The notes: generated by a model not told the origin, from the letters alone. A stretch of DNA of 64,000 nt from Paraburkholderia aspalathi (GCF_900116445.1 NZ_FPBH01000015.1:124001-188000), one strand, 5' to 3'. Positions 27,295 to 36,648 are shown, numbered from the stretch's first letter. A program made the numbers and translations.

Positions 27295-28128
27295 ATGGCA
27301 AAAAGCCTCGAATACATCCCGGTACCGTTCTTTGAAGACAATTACGCATGGGTAGTCACGGACGGCGTCTCCGCGATTGTCGTTGACCCCGGAACGGCGG
27401 AGCCGGTCGAGGAATTTTGTAAGTCCCGAAATCTGGTCATCACGGCTGTACTGCTCACGCACCATCACGGCGACCATGTCGGCGGCGTTCGGGCATTGCT
27501 GCGCTCGTGCGGACAACAGGGCACGCCAGTTTATGGGCCTGCGCGAGAACCGATAGAGTGCGTCACCTGCCCAGTTGGCGATGGGTTCGAAGTCGAAGTC
27601 AGCGAACTGGATTTTTGTGCGACGATCATCGGTACGCCGGGGCACACGCGTGATCACATCGTCTTTTTCCAGCGTGGGTTCGATGGTCAGCCAGGCCATC
27701 TTTTCGCCGGAGACACCCTATTCGCCAGCGGCTGTGGCCGACTGTTCGAGGGCTCGGCTGAAGAAATGCTTAAGTCTCTAGACGAGCTGGCTACCTTGCC
27801 GCCGTCCACACTCCTGCATTGCGCTCACGAATACACATTGTCCAATCTGGAGTTTGCGCGCGCATGCGAACCCGGCAACGAGCACGTCAGGCGCTGGCAA
27901 GAGAAAGCAGCCGCGCTCCGCTTGGCGGGCCGACCGACGCTACCGACGACTATCGGCCACGAGTTGACCGTCAATCCATTCCTGCGCGCACAACAGGATG
28001 AAATCCACGATGTGCTCATCGACCGCTTCGGTGTGCCAGTTCCCCATCGGCTTGCCGCGTTCATGCTACTGCGCGCTTGGAAGGACCAGTTTCAGGCTCC
28101 AATGTCGCGCGAGACGTCGTGGAAATAG
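27295..28128 (+). CDS. gloB: Hydroxyacylglutathione hydrolase (glyoxalase II)
   Basis: The 277-residue metallo-beta-lactamase-fold protein has the binuclear metal motif THHHGDH (55-61), a GTPGHTRDH strand, FAGDTLFASGCGRLFEG and HCAHEYTLSNLEFA, all characteristic of glyoxalase II. It hydrolyses lactoylglutathione to D-lactate and glutathione, completing the pathway begun by the nearby gloA. The D-lactate dehydrogenase gene at 45042 could use the product, although it is 17 kb away and separately regulated. Confidence 0.93.
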   Translation: MAKSLEYIPVPFFEDNYAWVVTDGVSAIVVDPGTAEPVEEFCKSRNLVITAVLLTHHHGDHVGGVRALLRSCGQQGTPVYGPAREPIECVTCPVGDGFEVEVSELDFCATIIGTPGHTRDHIVFFQRGFDGQPGHLFAGDTLFASGCGRLFEGSAEEMLKSLDELATLPPSTLLHCAHEYTLSNLEFARACEPGNEHVRRWQEKAAALRLAGRPTLPTTIGHELTVNPFLRAQQDEIHDVLIDRFGVPVPHRLAAFMLLRAWKDQFQAPMSRETSWK

Positions 28129-28339
28129 GCAGTAACACTTCTGTGTGGTATCGGCATCATTTATACCAAGGGACTCGGCAGTCTCAGTAGGACTGTGTGT
28201 CGCTGGCAGTGGCGACTCCGTCCCGTCGACAGCGAAGAGGATTTAATAAATGATTGCTTGGGGGCGCAGCGGTGTTCTCGAGATTCGCCTCCACCGGAGG
28301 CGGCTTGGATTTATCTGAAGACTGGCAGGCAGCCTTGTG

Positions 28340-28861
28340 ATGAATAAGTTGCAACAGACAAACATGTTTCGCAAAGATGCATCGGCTGGCGTTCATCGCA
28401 CTCGGCCTCGGCTCAACAAGAAATTACTTCTGCCTGTCGAAAGAACATTTGCCACTAAGCTGTGTTTGACTCACCATCTGTCGTTGGCGGCATGCCGCGA
28501 AGATGCCGGGAGTGATTTCCTCATGAGTCAGCTGGTGCGGTCGTTGTATATGACCTACTTTTTGTGGCGTGATGGTTTCGGAAAGGCCATGCCACAGCTG
28601 TTCGAAGACGCGGAGGGCGCCCTTGAGGCCAGCCTCAACAAGGGACGCAATTCGGGCATATGGCGCATGGATGCCGAATGCGTTGATGTCATCGGCAAGG
28701 TGCTTCTAATTCATGACGACCAGCTCGCTGCCGCTCCACTCCACCGGGTGCTGGATGCGGAAGCAAATGTCTATGGTTTCCTGCGAAGCTCGGATGCTTC
28801 GGACCTTATTCGTTTGAATCACAGCAAGATGCAATCCGCACGCGTCTCCTTGCGAGGTTAA
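28340..28861 (+). CDS. Hypothetical protein, Burkholderiales type
   Basis: From the ATG at 28340 the product is 173 residues, mostly helical (KLLLPVERTFATKLCLTHHLSLAACREDAG, MSQLVRSLYMTYFLWRDGFG, GIWRMDAECVDVIGKVLLIHDDQLAAAPLHR). It resembles uncharacterised Burkholderia proteins, some annotated loosely as Fis-family regulators, but no helix-turn-helix is clear to me. It is monocistronic. Function unknown. Confidence 0.6.
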   Translation: MNKLQQTNMFRKDASAGVHRTRPRLNKKLLLPVERTFATKLCLTHHLSLAACREDAGSDFLMSQLVRSLYMTYFLWRDGFGKAMPQLFEDAEGALEASLNKGRNSGIWRMDAECVDVIGKVLLIHDDQLAAAPLHRVLDAEANVYGFLRSSDASDLIRLNHSKMQSARVSLRG

Positions 28862-29892
28862 ATCGGGCCTCTCTCAAGCGATAATCGGGGCAGTCCTCAT
28901 GCATATCCCGGCCCTCGTGCTGGAGGAACGGTGTTGGCAACCACGCTGCGATCGCACTTGGTGTGAAGCGTGTGCTGATCATAGAGCACGTGTGTCGGAC
29001 CGTTCTGTTCTAACGATGGGTTTCAAGGATTACGTTGCTCGTCAGATCCTCGTGGATGGATTCTGGGCAGTGCACGCGATCGCGAAGGGGCAGATGAAAT
29101 ACCCAAGGGAATACCACTCGTGCGCTGCAAAGCGATTCTCCTCCCCGGTCTCATAAACCATTGAGGTTTTACAGGCGATGTTTGCCTAACTGTTCGCATC
29201 ACGAAACCCCGATGCGTTCCTGGTCTTTGCAAGGATGACCGTCCTTGGTTCATCTGTTGGGATGCGACCGTCGGCGCAATGCCTAACTGCTGTCGGACTT
29301 GGCCTGCCCGACGAGTATTTGCCCAGCAGGAAGCGGAACCAGAAATGCCTTGCCACATAGGTTGACACGGCAACTTTGGGTCGGTTAGCCCAAAAAGTTT
29401 TTCGCTAAAAGCTTCGATAATAAATTTGATATGACTATTGAGTCGTTCCCTATTTGAAAGTCGAATACGAAGCTGAAAATCAAGGGATTTCACCAACATG
29501 AAAAGATGTAAATTTCACTTGAAAAATAGGTCGAGTAGCAAGTAAACTTAGGTCAAGAAACAAGTAAATGTAGGTCAGAAAAACAATAAAGTATGAATTA
29601 TGGCTAGCTAGCCACCAAGTGCGTTGCACTGGCGTCAAGAACGCGTTGCGACTGCGTGAGGCGTTTGCAGAAGTAGCTGGAATTTGTGTGCGGCACTACG
29701 TTCGACACGATAAACGCAGCAGCCAGTGCTGCTCGTGGCGGGTGCTGTTGCGGACTCAGGTGCTTTTCGTGAAGTTGTGCTTGATCGCCCGCGGGGACTC
29801 ACGTCGACAGGCCTTCTGCAAGGGCTATGGGTACTTTTTTGCAGAAGCATGCGCGGCGTCAACACAGGCAAATGCGATTGAAGGAGTAAGAC
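28862..29892. other. Gene-poor, partly AT-rich kilobase
   Basis: No gene is supported. The left part has a low-quality frame (28899-29156) without recognisable domains. The stretch 29380-29600 is visibly more AT-rich than the surroundings and holds a 22-bp tandem repeat and a 12-bp palindrome GGCTAGCTAGCC near 29601-29612. It may be remnant or regulatory DNA. Confidence 0.4.
29539..29582 (+). repeat. Two tandem copies of a 22-bp repeat
   Basis: Copy 1 (29539-29560) begins CAAGTAAACTTAGGTCAAG and copy 2 (29561-29582) begins CAAGTAAATGTAGGTCAG. A decayed partial third copy containing ATAGGTCGAG lies just upstream. The repeats sit in AT-rich DNA without a gene. They could be iterons, regulator sites or chance. 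Confidence 0.6.
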
Positions 29893-30141
29893 GTGAATAC
29901 CGGCGAGAAGTCCCTGCGTGTTCTGGTCGATAAATGGCTTGCGCCGACACCGGCGATGCCGGCTCGCATTAGCCGATTCAGTCGCACGCGCATGAATCGG
30001 AGACGCTATGTCTGCGTCGAGGTATCCCGGCCGACCGGCTCGTTTGCCATTTTTTTCTTCTGGCACGATGACGGCTCATGGTGTGTGTTCCCGCCTGCGG
30101 TCGAACGTCCGACGATGCATGCTTACCAGCGCGCAGCTTGA
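29893..30141 (+). CDS. Small hypothetical protein, Burkholderia type
   Basis: An 82-residue basic product starts at GTG (29893) after GAAGGAG, about 7 bases upstream. It contains LRVLVDKWLAPTPAMPARIS, RRYVCVEVSRPTGSFAIFFF and WHDDGSWCVFPP, a pattern seen in short uncharacterised proteins of Burkholderia. It lies 60 bp before another small gene on the same strand. Function unknown. Confidence 0.6.
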   Translation: MNTGEKSLRVLVDKWLAPTPAMPARISRFSRTRMNRRRYVCVEVSRPTGSFAIFFFWHDDGSWCVFPPAVERPTMHAYQRAA

Positions 30142-30200
30142 TCGGGCTACGCATTGGACGGTGGAGCACCGAACAGACTATATGTAACGGGAGTATTGCA

Positions 30201-30407
30201 ATGGACATCTTGGAAATCGCGAAGAACTCTGGCATGCAGGTGATTCTCAATGGCAGAATCGGTCGCGAGGAGTATCAGAGCGTGTATGGGTCCATTCAGG
30301 CGCTAAAACGGTTTGCCGAGGCGCTGAGCGCCTCGGCGGCTGGCGCAACTCAAGATGCAAGTTCGGGAATTGAGGTGAGCAAGCCATTGTTGGATTGCTC
30401 GGTCTGA
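30201..30407 (+). CDS. Small hypothetical protein
   Basis: A 68-residue product (MDILEIAKNSGMQVILNGRI then GREEYQSVYGSIQALKRFAEAL) starts at an ATG preceded by a good ribosome-binding site (GGGAG, about 7 bases upstream). It is alpha-helical and probably co-transcribed with the small gene at 29893. Function unknown. Confidence 0.6.
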   Translation: MDILEIAKNSGMQVILNGRIGREEYQSVYGSIQALKRFAEALSASAAGATQDASSGIEVSKPLLDCSV

Positions 30408-30493
30408 ACTGCATTGCGTAAACGTTTGACCGCGCCATCAGAACTGGAACGGGTTATTGCAAGGACCAGAGGCGTTATTTCGCGGTGGGCTAT

Positions 30494-31222
30494 TCAGGTG
30501 TGATCGGGACGGAGCATGGAGGTATCGGGTAGTTCTCGAACCAAACTTTTGACGAGATGGCTGACGCTATCTGCGAAGGCGTCGACGCTGACGTTAAGCT
30601 GCTTGAATTTCCAGCGTTTCACATACCAGTCTTGAATCACCGCTTGGCAATGCGCGGCCGCCATTTCCGCACAAATACAGTCTTGTACGCCGGACGCAAT
30701 AATTAGCCGCGAGAGATCACGTTGAAAGGCTAGTTCGGAATCCCTGACCACCTTCTTCTGCGTCTGAGGGAGACTTCGCGACTCCATGAATACGAAGTAA
30801 AACCACGGTTGCAGTAGTTCCGACATGAAGATATGGCCGCGAAGCATCGCGTCAAGCCGATCGCTAGCGGAGGGTAGAGAGTTGAACCACTTTGGGATCT
30901 CGGATCCAACATGCCGTATCACATCTTCAATCATGGCTGCGAGGTCGTCCTTACTGGCGATGTATCCATACAGCCCTCCCATCGACAGTCCGGTGTCCTT
31001 GCAAAGGTCGCGAAGTGACATGCCGGCAAAGCCTACTCTGTTCGCGAGCTTGAACGTTGCGTCAAAGATTTTCCGTAGATTCTCGTGCGCGGCATCCGTC
31101 CGCTTGACCGTGATCCGTTTCCCATGGCGTTCGATGATGAATTCGAGCAGGTTTGATGCGTTGACTGGTGCGACCTGTTTGAATTGAGCAAAGCTGAATC
31201 GCGGCGGTAGTGTCAGGTCCAT
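30494..31222 (-). CDS. TetR family transcriptional repressor of the beta-oxidation operon (inferred)
   Basis: From the ATG at 31222 the product has 242 residues, with a TetR HTH at about residues 45-90 (IFDATFKLANRVGFAGMSLR, then DLCKDTGLSMGGLYGYIASKDDL) and a helical ligand-binding domain. The N-terminal 40-residue extension (about residues 1-40) is longer than in most family members. It is transcribed divergently from the acyl-CoA dehydrogenase gene, and the shared intergenic region holds two perfect palindromes. Repression of the operon relieved by an acyl-CoA or similar ligand is the natural inference; the ligand is unknown. Confidence 0.87.
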   Translation of the reverse strand: MDLTLPPRFSFAQFKQVAPVNASNLLEFIIERHGKRITVKRTDAAHENLRKIFDATFKLANRVGFAGMSLRDLCKDTGLSMGGLYGYIASKDDLAAMIEDVIRHVGSEIPKWFNSLPSASDRLDAMLRGHIFMSELLQPWFYFVFMESRSLPQTQKKVVRDSELAFQRDLSRLIIASGVQDCICAEMAAAHCQAVIQDWYVKRWKFKQLNVSVDAFADSVSHLVKSLVRELPDTSMLRPDHT

Positions 31223-31446
31223 ACGAGCGTCGTGGCGCAAAAGAAAGAATCAATGGAAATCATGAAAACACTGGCGTCGTCGCAACGCCCGTTGTCCGCG
31301 CATCTCAAGCCGATCGAACGCTTGCCGCAGGATGAATACCTCTTGCGTGGGACGTCGAACATGTTAATCGGTCGTGCGGAACCCTGCTAGGGGTTGGCCA
31401 GCCACAGGTCGACTCGCGATCAGTGTAATCCCGAGTCGCTGTCGGA

Positions 31447-31467
31447 CTTGACAGCATTGCTGTCAAG
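31447..31467. promoter_or_regulatory. Perfect inverted repeat overlapping the -35 of the acyl-CoA dehydrogenase promoter
   Basis: CTTGACAGC (31447-31455), ATT, GCTGTCAAG (31459-31467): a perfect 9-bp inverted repeat with 3-bp spacer. It contains the TTGACA -35 box and so could be a second repressor or activator site. Confidence 0.75.
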
Positions 31468-31476
31468 CCGAATAAT
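31448..31476 (+). promoter_or_regulatory. Sigma-70 type promoter of the beta-oxidation operon
   Basis: TTGACA (31448-31453), a 17-bp spacer and AATAAT (31471-31476) form a near-consensus promoter. Transcription would start near 31483, about 50 bases before the acyl-CoA dehydrogenase start codon. Confidence 0.75.
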
Positions 31477-31484
31477 TCAAAAAA

Positions 31485-31502
31485 AGAGCGAGCGCTCGCT
31501 CT
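31485..31502. promoter_or_regulatory. 18-bp perfect palindromic operator over the transcription start
   Basis: AGAGCGAGC/GCTCGCTCT is a perfect palindrome immediately after the -10 box, the position expected for a TetR-type repressor site. The size fits TetR dimers. The likely binder is the divergently encoded TetR protein (inference). Confidence 0.8.
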
Positions 31503-31532
31503 GTTTATGTGACGAAGAATCAGGAGCCGGTC

Positions 31533-33335
31533 ATGCAATCTCTTGTTGACGAGCGCGAAATTGCGTTCTTGCTATATGAGTTCCTTAATACAGAGGGGCT
31601 GCTGGAGCGTCCGCGTTATGCTGATCATTCGCGGCACGTGTTCGACTCCACGCTCGAAGCGGCGCGCCAGATTGCGTTGGATTTCTTCGCGCCTCACAAC
31701 GCGCTGGGAGATCAACGCGAACCGAAATTCGAGGCAGGGCGGGCCTCTGTTATCCCTGAGACGGCGAGTGCCTGGCGACAGTTCGCGGAGGCGGGATTTC
31801 TCCGTGCTCACTGGGAGGAGGCGGAAGGAGGGCTGCAGTTGCCGGAGGTCGTACTACGCGCGGCACTGGCTATGTTTTTTGCTGCGAACGTGGCAACGTC
31901 CGGATATCCGTTTCTTACCATCGGAGCGGCCAACTTGCTGCGAAGCTTTGGTACCGATCAGCAAAAGCGCCGCTTTCTCGAGGGGCTCGGCAACGGAAGG
32001 TTTTCGGGAACCATGAGCTTGACGGAACCAGCACAAGGCTCCGCGCTCGGCGACATCAAAACCGTCGCTGTTCCTCAGAACGACGGCACATACCGGCTAT
32101 TTGGTCAGAAGATGTTCATCTCCGGCGGAGACCAGAACTTCACCGAAAACATCGTGCATATGGTCCTTGCGCGGATCGAGGGCGCGCCGGCTGGCGCTAG
32201 TGGGGTCTCCCTGTTCATTGTGCCAAAGCGACTGGTAAACGACGACGGCAGCCTTGGTGAACACAATGACGTCGCGCTTGCGGGTCTTCTGCACAAAATG
32301 GGATGGCGCAACACCACATCAACGGTCCTGTCCTTCGGAGAACAAGACGGTGCGGTTGGCTTTTTGCTTGGTCAGGCGAATCGCGGCTTGGCGCATATGT
32401 TCCAAATGATGAACGAGGCGCGTATTGGCGTTGGACTCATTGCTTCGTGTCTGGCGTATCGCGGCTTCGCCGAGTCACTAAGCTACGTCCGGGAGAGGCC
32501 GCAAGGGCGCATGCCATCCCAGAAGGACCCGCTTTTGCCACAAGTTCGGCTGATCGAGCATGCCGATGTTCGTCGCCTGTTACTCGCCCAGAAAGCATTT
32601 GCCGAGGGCGGTCTGGCGATGTGCCTTTTTGCGAGTGCATTGTTCGAAGACCAGCACACTCATCCGGAGTCCGACGAACGCGCACGGGCGTCACTACTTC
32701 TCGATCTGTTGACGCCGGTGGTGAAATCATGGCCGGCGAAATATGGCTGTGCGTCCAATGATATGGCTATCCAGCTGCTCGGAGGAGCGGGTTATACCCG
32801 GGAATATCCTGTCGAACAGCTCTATCGAGACCAGCGCCTCAACCCAATCCACGAAGGCGCGGAAGCGATTCACGGTCTGGACCTTCTTGGACGGAAGGTT
32901 TCCGTGAGAAACAGGGAAGCTTTGTATCTTTTCCAGCAGACGGTTGGTACAGATATCCGACGTCTGGAAGGTGATTCCGAACTGGCCAGCCTCGCGCATG
33001 CACTGAAGACAGCGTTGAACGGCTTGGTGGCAGTCACGGAGACCCTCCTTGCACTTGCGATCGACGAACCGGACCTGGCGCTTGCCAATAGCACGGTCTA
33101 TCTCGACGCGTTCGGGCGTGTAACCGCTGCGTGGATGTGGTTGCGACAGGCTGAGGCTGCCCAGCGGGCGAAGGATCGGCCGGCTACAGAGTTTGATGCA
33201 GCTTACTACTCCGGGAAAATTCATACTGCCAAATACTTCTTCGAGTGGGAGCTTCCCGTTGTGACGCAGCAGTTTGCTCTACTTGCGACTTCAAGTCGGC
33301 TTCCGTTCGACATGAAAGAGGAGTGGTTCCAGTGA
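31533..33335 (+). CDS. Acyl-CoA dehydrogenase, long DmdC-like type
   Basis: The 600-residue flavoenzyme has the N-terminal, middle (GTMSLTEPAQGSALGDIKT) and C-terminal ACAD domains, the QLLGGAGYTREYPVEQLYRD motif and NPIHEGAEAIHGLDLLGRK, with the C-terminal extension seen in DmdC-like enzymes of about 590-600 residues. ATG at 31533 is preferred because AGGAG at 31522-31526 lies 6 bases upstream. An in-frame GTG at 31509 is less likely. It introduces the alpha-beta double bond in acyl-CoA. It is first in an operon with overlapping stops and starts. Confidence 0.92.
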   Translation: MQSLVDEREIAFLLYEFLNTEGLLERPRYADHSRHVFDSTLEAARQIALDFFAPHNALGDQREPKFEAGRASVIPETASAWRQFAEAGFLRAHWEEAEGGLQLPEVVLRAALAMFFAANVATSGYPFLTIGAANLLRSFGTDQQKRRFLEGLGNGRFSGTMSLTEPAQGSALGDIKTVAVPQNDGTYRLFGQKMFISGGDQNFTENIVHMVLARIEGAPAGASGVSLFIVPKRLVNDDGSLGEHNDVALAGLLHKMGWRNTTSTVLSFGEQDGAVGFLLGQANRGLAHMFQMMNEARIGVGLIASCLAYRGFAESLSYVRERPQGRMPSQKDPLLPQVRLIEHADVRRLLLAQKAFAEGGLAMCLFASALFEDQHTHPESDERARASLLLDLLTPVVKSWPAKYGCASNDMAIQLLGGAGYTREYPVEQLYRDQRLNPIHEGAEAIHGLDLLGRKVSVRNREALYLFQQTVGTDIRRLEGDSELASLAHALKTALNGLVAVTETLLALAIDEPDLALANSTVYLDAFGRVTAAWMWLRQAEAAQRAKDRPATEFDAAYYSGKIHTAKYFFEWELPVVTQQFALLATSSRLPFDMKEEWFQ

Positions 33336-35458
33336 GTTCGCTTATTCGCACCGAACGGCGTGGCAATGTCGCGCTCATAGTTATGAGCAACGAACCTCTT
33401 AACGTACTCTCTGCGCAAATGAGGATGGAGTTGCTCGAAGCGTTTGCGGGTGCGCGGAATGACAGCGAGATAAAGGGCATTTTGATAGCGGGTCAAGGTC
33501 GCTGTTTTTGTGCGGGTGCCGACATCTCGGAATTTTTGCAACCCGACGACCAACTGTTCTCCGCCGACTGCGATCCACGCGCCATTGCCACGTTGCTGGA
33601 AGAAGCCGACGTTCCGGTGCTTGCTGCCATACATGGAAGTGCGTTGGGCGGGGGCCTCGAACTGGCACTTGCGTGCCATCATCGCGTGGCAACGGCCGGT
33701 GCCGAGCTTGGACTTCCTGAGATCAGTCTGGGGGTATTGCCCGGAAACGGCGGGACACAACGGCTGCCGCGTCTCGTCGGCCTCGAGCAGGCGTACCAGA
33801 TGCTCGTGTCTGGTCGGTCAGTCGATGCGGACCGCGCTCACCAGATTGGCCTCGTGGACGCGGTCATTGACGGCGACTTGATCGAGGGTGCTCTTGAATA
33901 TCTCGAGACGCGAATCGCTTGCGACGAGCCGATTCGCAAGACGCGAGAACGCCAGATTGCGGGGATCGAAGACGCGGCGAGCTTGTTTGCGCGTGCGCGC
34001 AAGGAGGTTGCAACACTGCGAGCGAAGGCCACGGCCGCGGCAGCGATCATTGGTTGTCTGGAGAGCGCGCTTGAGCGTCCGTTCGAGGACGGTATTGACT
34101 TCGAGCGTCAGCAGTTTGTCGCGTGTAACGCCACGTTGGAGGCCAAGGCTCTGCAGCATGGCTTCTTTGCACGCCGACAGGCAACAAAGATCCCTCAGAT
34201 CGCGCCAGGTACGGTTTCCCGCAAAGTCGCTTCCGTGGGCGTTGTTGGCGGCGGCACAATGGGACGTGGTATCGCCATGGCCTTTATGAATGCAGGGTTC
34301 CCCGTCTTGTTGGTCGAGGCGAACGCCGACCGGGGGCATCTTGCCATCGAAACGATCCGGGATCAGTACCGCCACGCTGCAGCGAGCGGACGCATGACGT
34401 CCGATGAGGCGACGTCACGGGCTGCGTTACTCACGGTAGTGCACGCCCTCGATGCGATTCGCGACTGTGATCTCGTGATCGAGGCGGTATTCGAAGACCT
34501 GGCTGTCAAGAAAGATCTGTGCGAGGCGCTTGGCAAGGTTTGCAAGCCGGACGCAATTATTGCAACAAACACCTCTACGCTGAATGTTGATGCGCTCGCA
34601 CGGGCGAGCGGAAGGCCATCTGACTTCGTCGGCTTGCATTTTTTCAGCCCGGCGAATGTCATGCGGCTGCTTGAGATCGTTCGAGGTGAGCATACCGCCG
34701 ACGACGTACTTGCTACAGCCGTTAGCATTGCCCGCAAGCTCAGGAAAGATCCGGTGGTCTGCGGAGTCTGCTACGGCTTCATTGGCAACCGGATGCTGGA
34801 GCCTTATCTGCGAGAGGTCGAGTTTCTATTGCTCGAAGGCGCCACGCCGCGCCAGATTGACTCCGCACTTGAGGCATTCGGAATGGCCATGGGACCGTGT
34901 CGCATGATGGATCTGGCCGGTGTCGATGTTGTGGCCAAAGTCGTCATCGAACGCGACAAGGAGGGCCATCTGCCGGCCGACTCGCGTTACCGAATTGTCT
35001 CCCGTGCGATGTTTGATGCGGGACGTCACGGTCAGAAAGCGTCAAAGGGCTTCTATGCTTATGAGGGCCGCCGCGCGTTGGATGATGAAGACGCCATCCG
35101 CATTATCCAGAAGCTCGCTGCTGAGCATGCCTTGCATGCACGATCCGATATCAGCGCAAATGAGATCGTGGAACGCTGCATTGTGCCGCTCATCAACGAG
35201 GGCTTCAAGATTGTCGAAGAGGGCATTGCATATCGACAGTCGGATGTCGACGTCGTCTGGCTAGCTGGATATGGTTTTCCTGCAGAACTGGGAGGGCCGA
35301 TGTTTTACGCCGGGTCCGTCGGTGCGGATCGTCTCAGGGAGCGTATCGACTACTACGGAAAGGCGTCAGGAGATGCGCATGGCTATTGGGTGCCTGCCGT
35401 GTCGCTCGCAGCGTCGAAAGAGGCGCTGCCTGCCAGTAATCCTATTGGAGTGAACTGA
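33332..35458 (+). CDS. Fused enoyl-CoA hydratase / 3-hydroxyacyl-CoA dehydrogenase (FadB/FadJ type)
   Basis: The 708-residue bifunctional protein has an N-terminal crotonase domain (GQGRCFCAGADISEFLQ, IHGSALGGGLELALACH, PEISLGVLPGNGGTQRLPR) and a C-terminal 3-hydroxyacyl-CoA dehydrogenase (GVVGGGTMGRGIAMAFMNAG, NTSTLNVDALA, GLHFFSPANVMRLLEIV). It hydrates enoyl-CoA and oxidises the 3-hydroxyacyl-CoA with NAD. The GTG start at 33332 overlaps the previous stop (GTGA) and follows AGGAG, giving translational coupling. The frame extends upstream to 33245 but that part overlaps the dehydrogenase gene. Confidence 0.93.
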   Translation: MSSLIRTERRGNVALIVMSNEPLNVLSAQMRMELLEAFAGARNDSEIKGILIAGQGRCFCAGADISEFLQPDDQLFSADCDPRAIATLLEEADVPVLAAIHGSALGGGLELALACHHRVATAGAELGLPEISLGVLPGNGGTQRLPRLVGLEQAYQMLVSGRSVDADRAHQIGLVDAVIDGDLIEGALEYLETRIACDEPIRKTRERQIAGIEDAASLFARARKEVATLRAKATAAAAIIGCLESALERPFEDGIDFERQQFVACNATLEAKALQHGFFARRQATKIPQIAPGTVSRKVASVGVVGGGTMGRGIAMAFMNAGFPVLLVEANADRGHLAIETIRDQYRHAAASGRMTSDEATSRAALLTVVHALDAIRDCDLVIEAVFEDLAVKKDLCEALGKVCKPDAIIATNTSTLNVDALARASGRPSDFVGLHFFSPANVMRLLEIVRGEHTADDVLATAVSIARKLRKDPVVCGVCYGFIGNRMLEPYLREVEFLLLEGATPRQIDSALEAFGMAMGPCRMMDLAGVDVVAKVVIERDKEGHLPADSRYRIVSRAMFDAGRHGQKASKGFYAYEGRRALDDEDAIRIIQKLAAEHALHARSDISANEIVERCIVPLINEGFKIVEEGIAYRQSDVDVVWLAGYGFPAELGGPMFYAGSVGADRLRERIDYYGKASGDAHGYWVPAVSLAASKEALPASNPIGVN

Positions 35459-36648
35459 TGAGAGATGCGGTCATTGTGTCGACAGCGCGTACGCCAATAG
35501 GTCGTGCGTTCAAGGGCAGTCTAAGTGCCATTAGGTCCCCAACCCTGCTCGGGCATGCGATCAGGCATGCCGTGCTACGTGCAAATGTAGCGCCGCAGGA
35601 GATCGATGATGTTGTGATCGGTACGGTATTGTCCACAGGTACGGCTGGCATGAATCTCGCTCGAAATGCTGCGCTTGCGGCTGGGCTCGGCTACGGTGCA
35701 AGCGGTCAGACGGTGGATCGGCAGTGTGCGTCTGGTTTGATGGCCATCGCCACTGCAGCGAAGCAAATTATCGTCGACAAGATGGACGTTGTTGTGGCCG
35801 GGGGGCAGGAAAACATCTCCGCGGAACAGCATGAATACTTCGCAGCGATTTCGCGCGCTGCGGACCCGAACGTTATTTCGATGGCGCCCCATGCGTACAT
35901 GCCGATGCTTCTTACCGCCGAGCATGTCGCAACGAAATACCATATCAGCAGTGAATCACAAGACATCTATGCCGTCGAGTCTCAGCACCGAACAGCGCTG
36001 GCCCAGGAAGAACGCAGATTCGATGCTGAGATCGCACCCATAACCGTAAAGCGGATTGCGACCGATGCGCAGGCACCAGATGAGCCTCGCGAAACCGTTC
36101 TCGAGTTCTCGCGAGACGAGGGAAATCGGCCTGGTACAAACCTAGCGTCGCTTTGTCAAATTAAGTCCGTTGTGGAGGGCGGCTCCATCACCGCAGGTAA
36201 TTCCAGCCAGCTTTCGGACGGGGCGTCCGCATGCGTATTGATGTCAGACTCAGTTGCGGCCAGCAGAAATCTGAAGCCTCTTGGCATTTATCGGGGGATC
36301 GCGGTGGCGGGCTGCGCCCCAGAGGAAATGGGCCTTGGCCCAGTGCTGGCAGTGCCCAAACTGCTGCGGCAAAGTGGTCTGTCGGTCGACGACATCGGTC
36401 TTTGGGAACTGAATGAAGCGTTCGCTTGCCAAGCCTTGTACTGCCGCGACACATTGCGGATCGATCCGCAGAAATTCAACGTCAACGGCGCCGGAGTGGC
36501 CATTGGACATCCCTACGGAATGACGGGATCGCGCCTGGTCGGACATGCGTTGATCGAAGGTCGGAGGCGCGGTGTTCGCTACGTCGTCGTGACCATGTGC
36601 GTCGGTGGCGGGATGGGGGCGGCCGGACTCTTTGAGGTGATATCGTGA
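35458..36648 (+). CDS. Acetyl-CoA C-acyltransferase (thiolase)
   Basis: The 396-residue thiolase has nucleophilic Cys in DRQCASGLMAIATAA, NEAFACQ, GHPYGMTGSR and the second catalytic Cys in CVGGGMGAAG. It cleaves 3-oxoacyl-CoA, releasing acetyl-CoA. Its ATG overlaps the preceding TGA by one base (TGATG), so it is coupled to the hydratase/dehydrogenase. In a diacid pathway it would release acetyl-CoA and succinyl-CoA from 3-oxoadipyl-CoA; a fatty-acid role is equally compatible. Confidence 0.93.
   Translation: MRDAVIVSTARTPIGRAFKGSLSAIRSPTLLGHAIRHAVLRANVAPQEIDDVVIGTVLSTGTAGMNLARNAALAAGLGYGASGQTVDRQCASGLMAIATAAKQIIVDKMDVVVAGGQENISAEQHEYFAAISRAADPNVISMAPHAYMPMLLTAEHVATKYHISSESQDIYAVESQHRTALAQEERRFDAEIAPITVKRIATDAQAPDEPRETVLEFSRDEGNRPGTNLASLCQIKSVVEGGSITAGNSSQLSDGASACVLMSDSVAASRNLKPLGIYRGIAVAGCAPEEMGLGPVLAVPKLLRQSGLSVDDIGLWELNEAFACQALYCRDTLRIDPQKFNVNGAGVAIGHPYGMTGSRLVGHALIEGRRRGVRYVVVTMCVGGGMGAAGLFEVIS

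Noticed and set aside
28899..29156. 85-codon frame with a coding-like internal segment (GFKDYVARQILVDGFWAVHAI)
   Set aside because: The surrounding sequence is poor and no family was recognised; kept only as part of the gene-poor region.
29539..29582. Possible CRISPR array
   Set aside because: The repeats are directly adjacent without spacers, only two copies are present and no cas genes are in the window.
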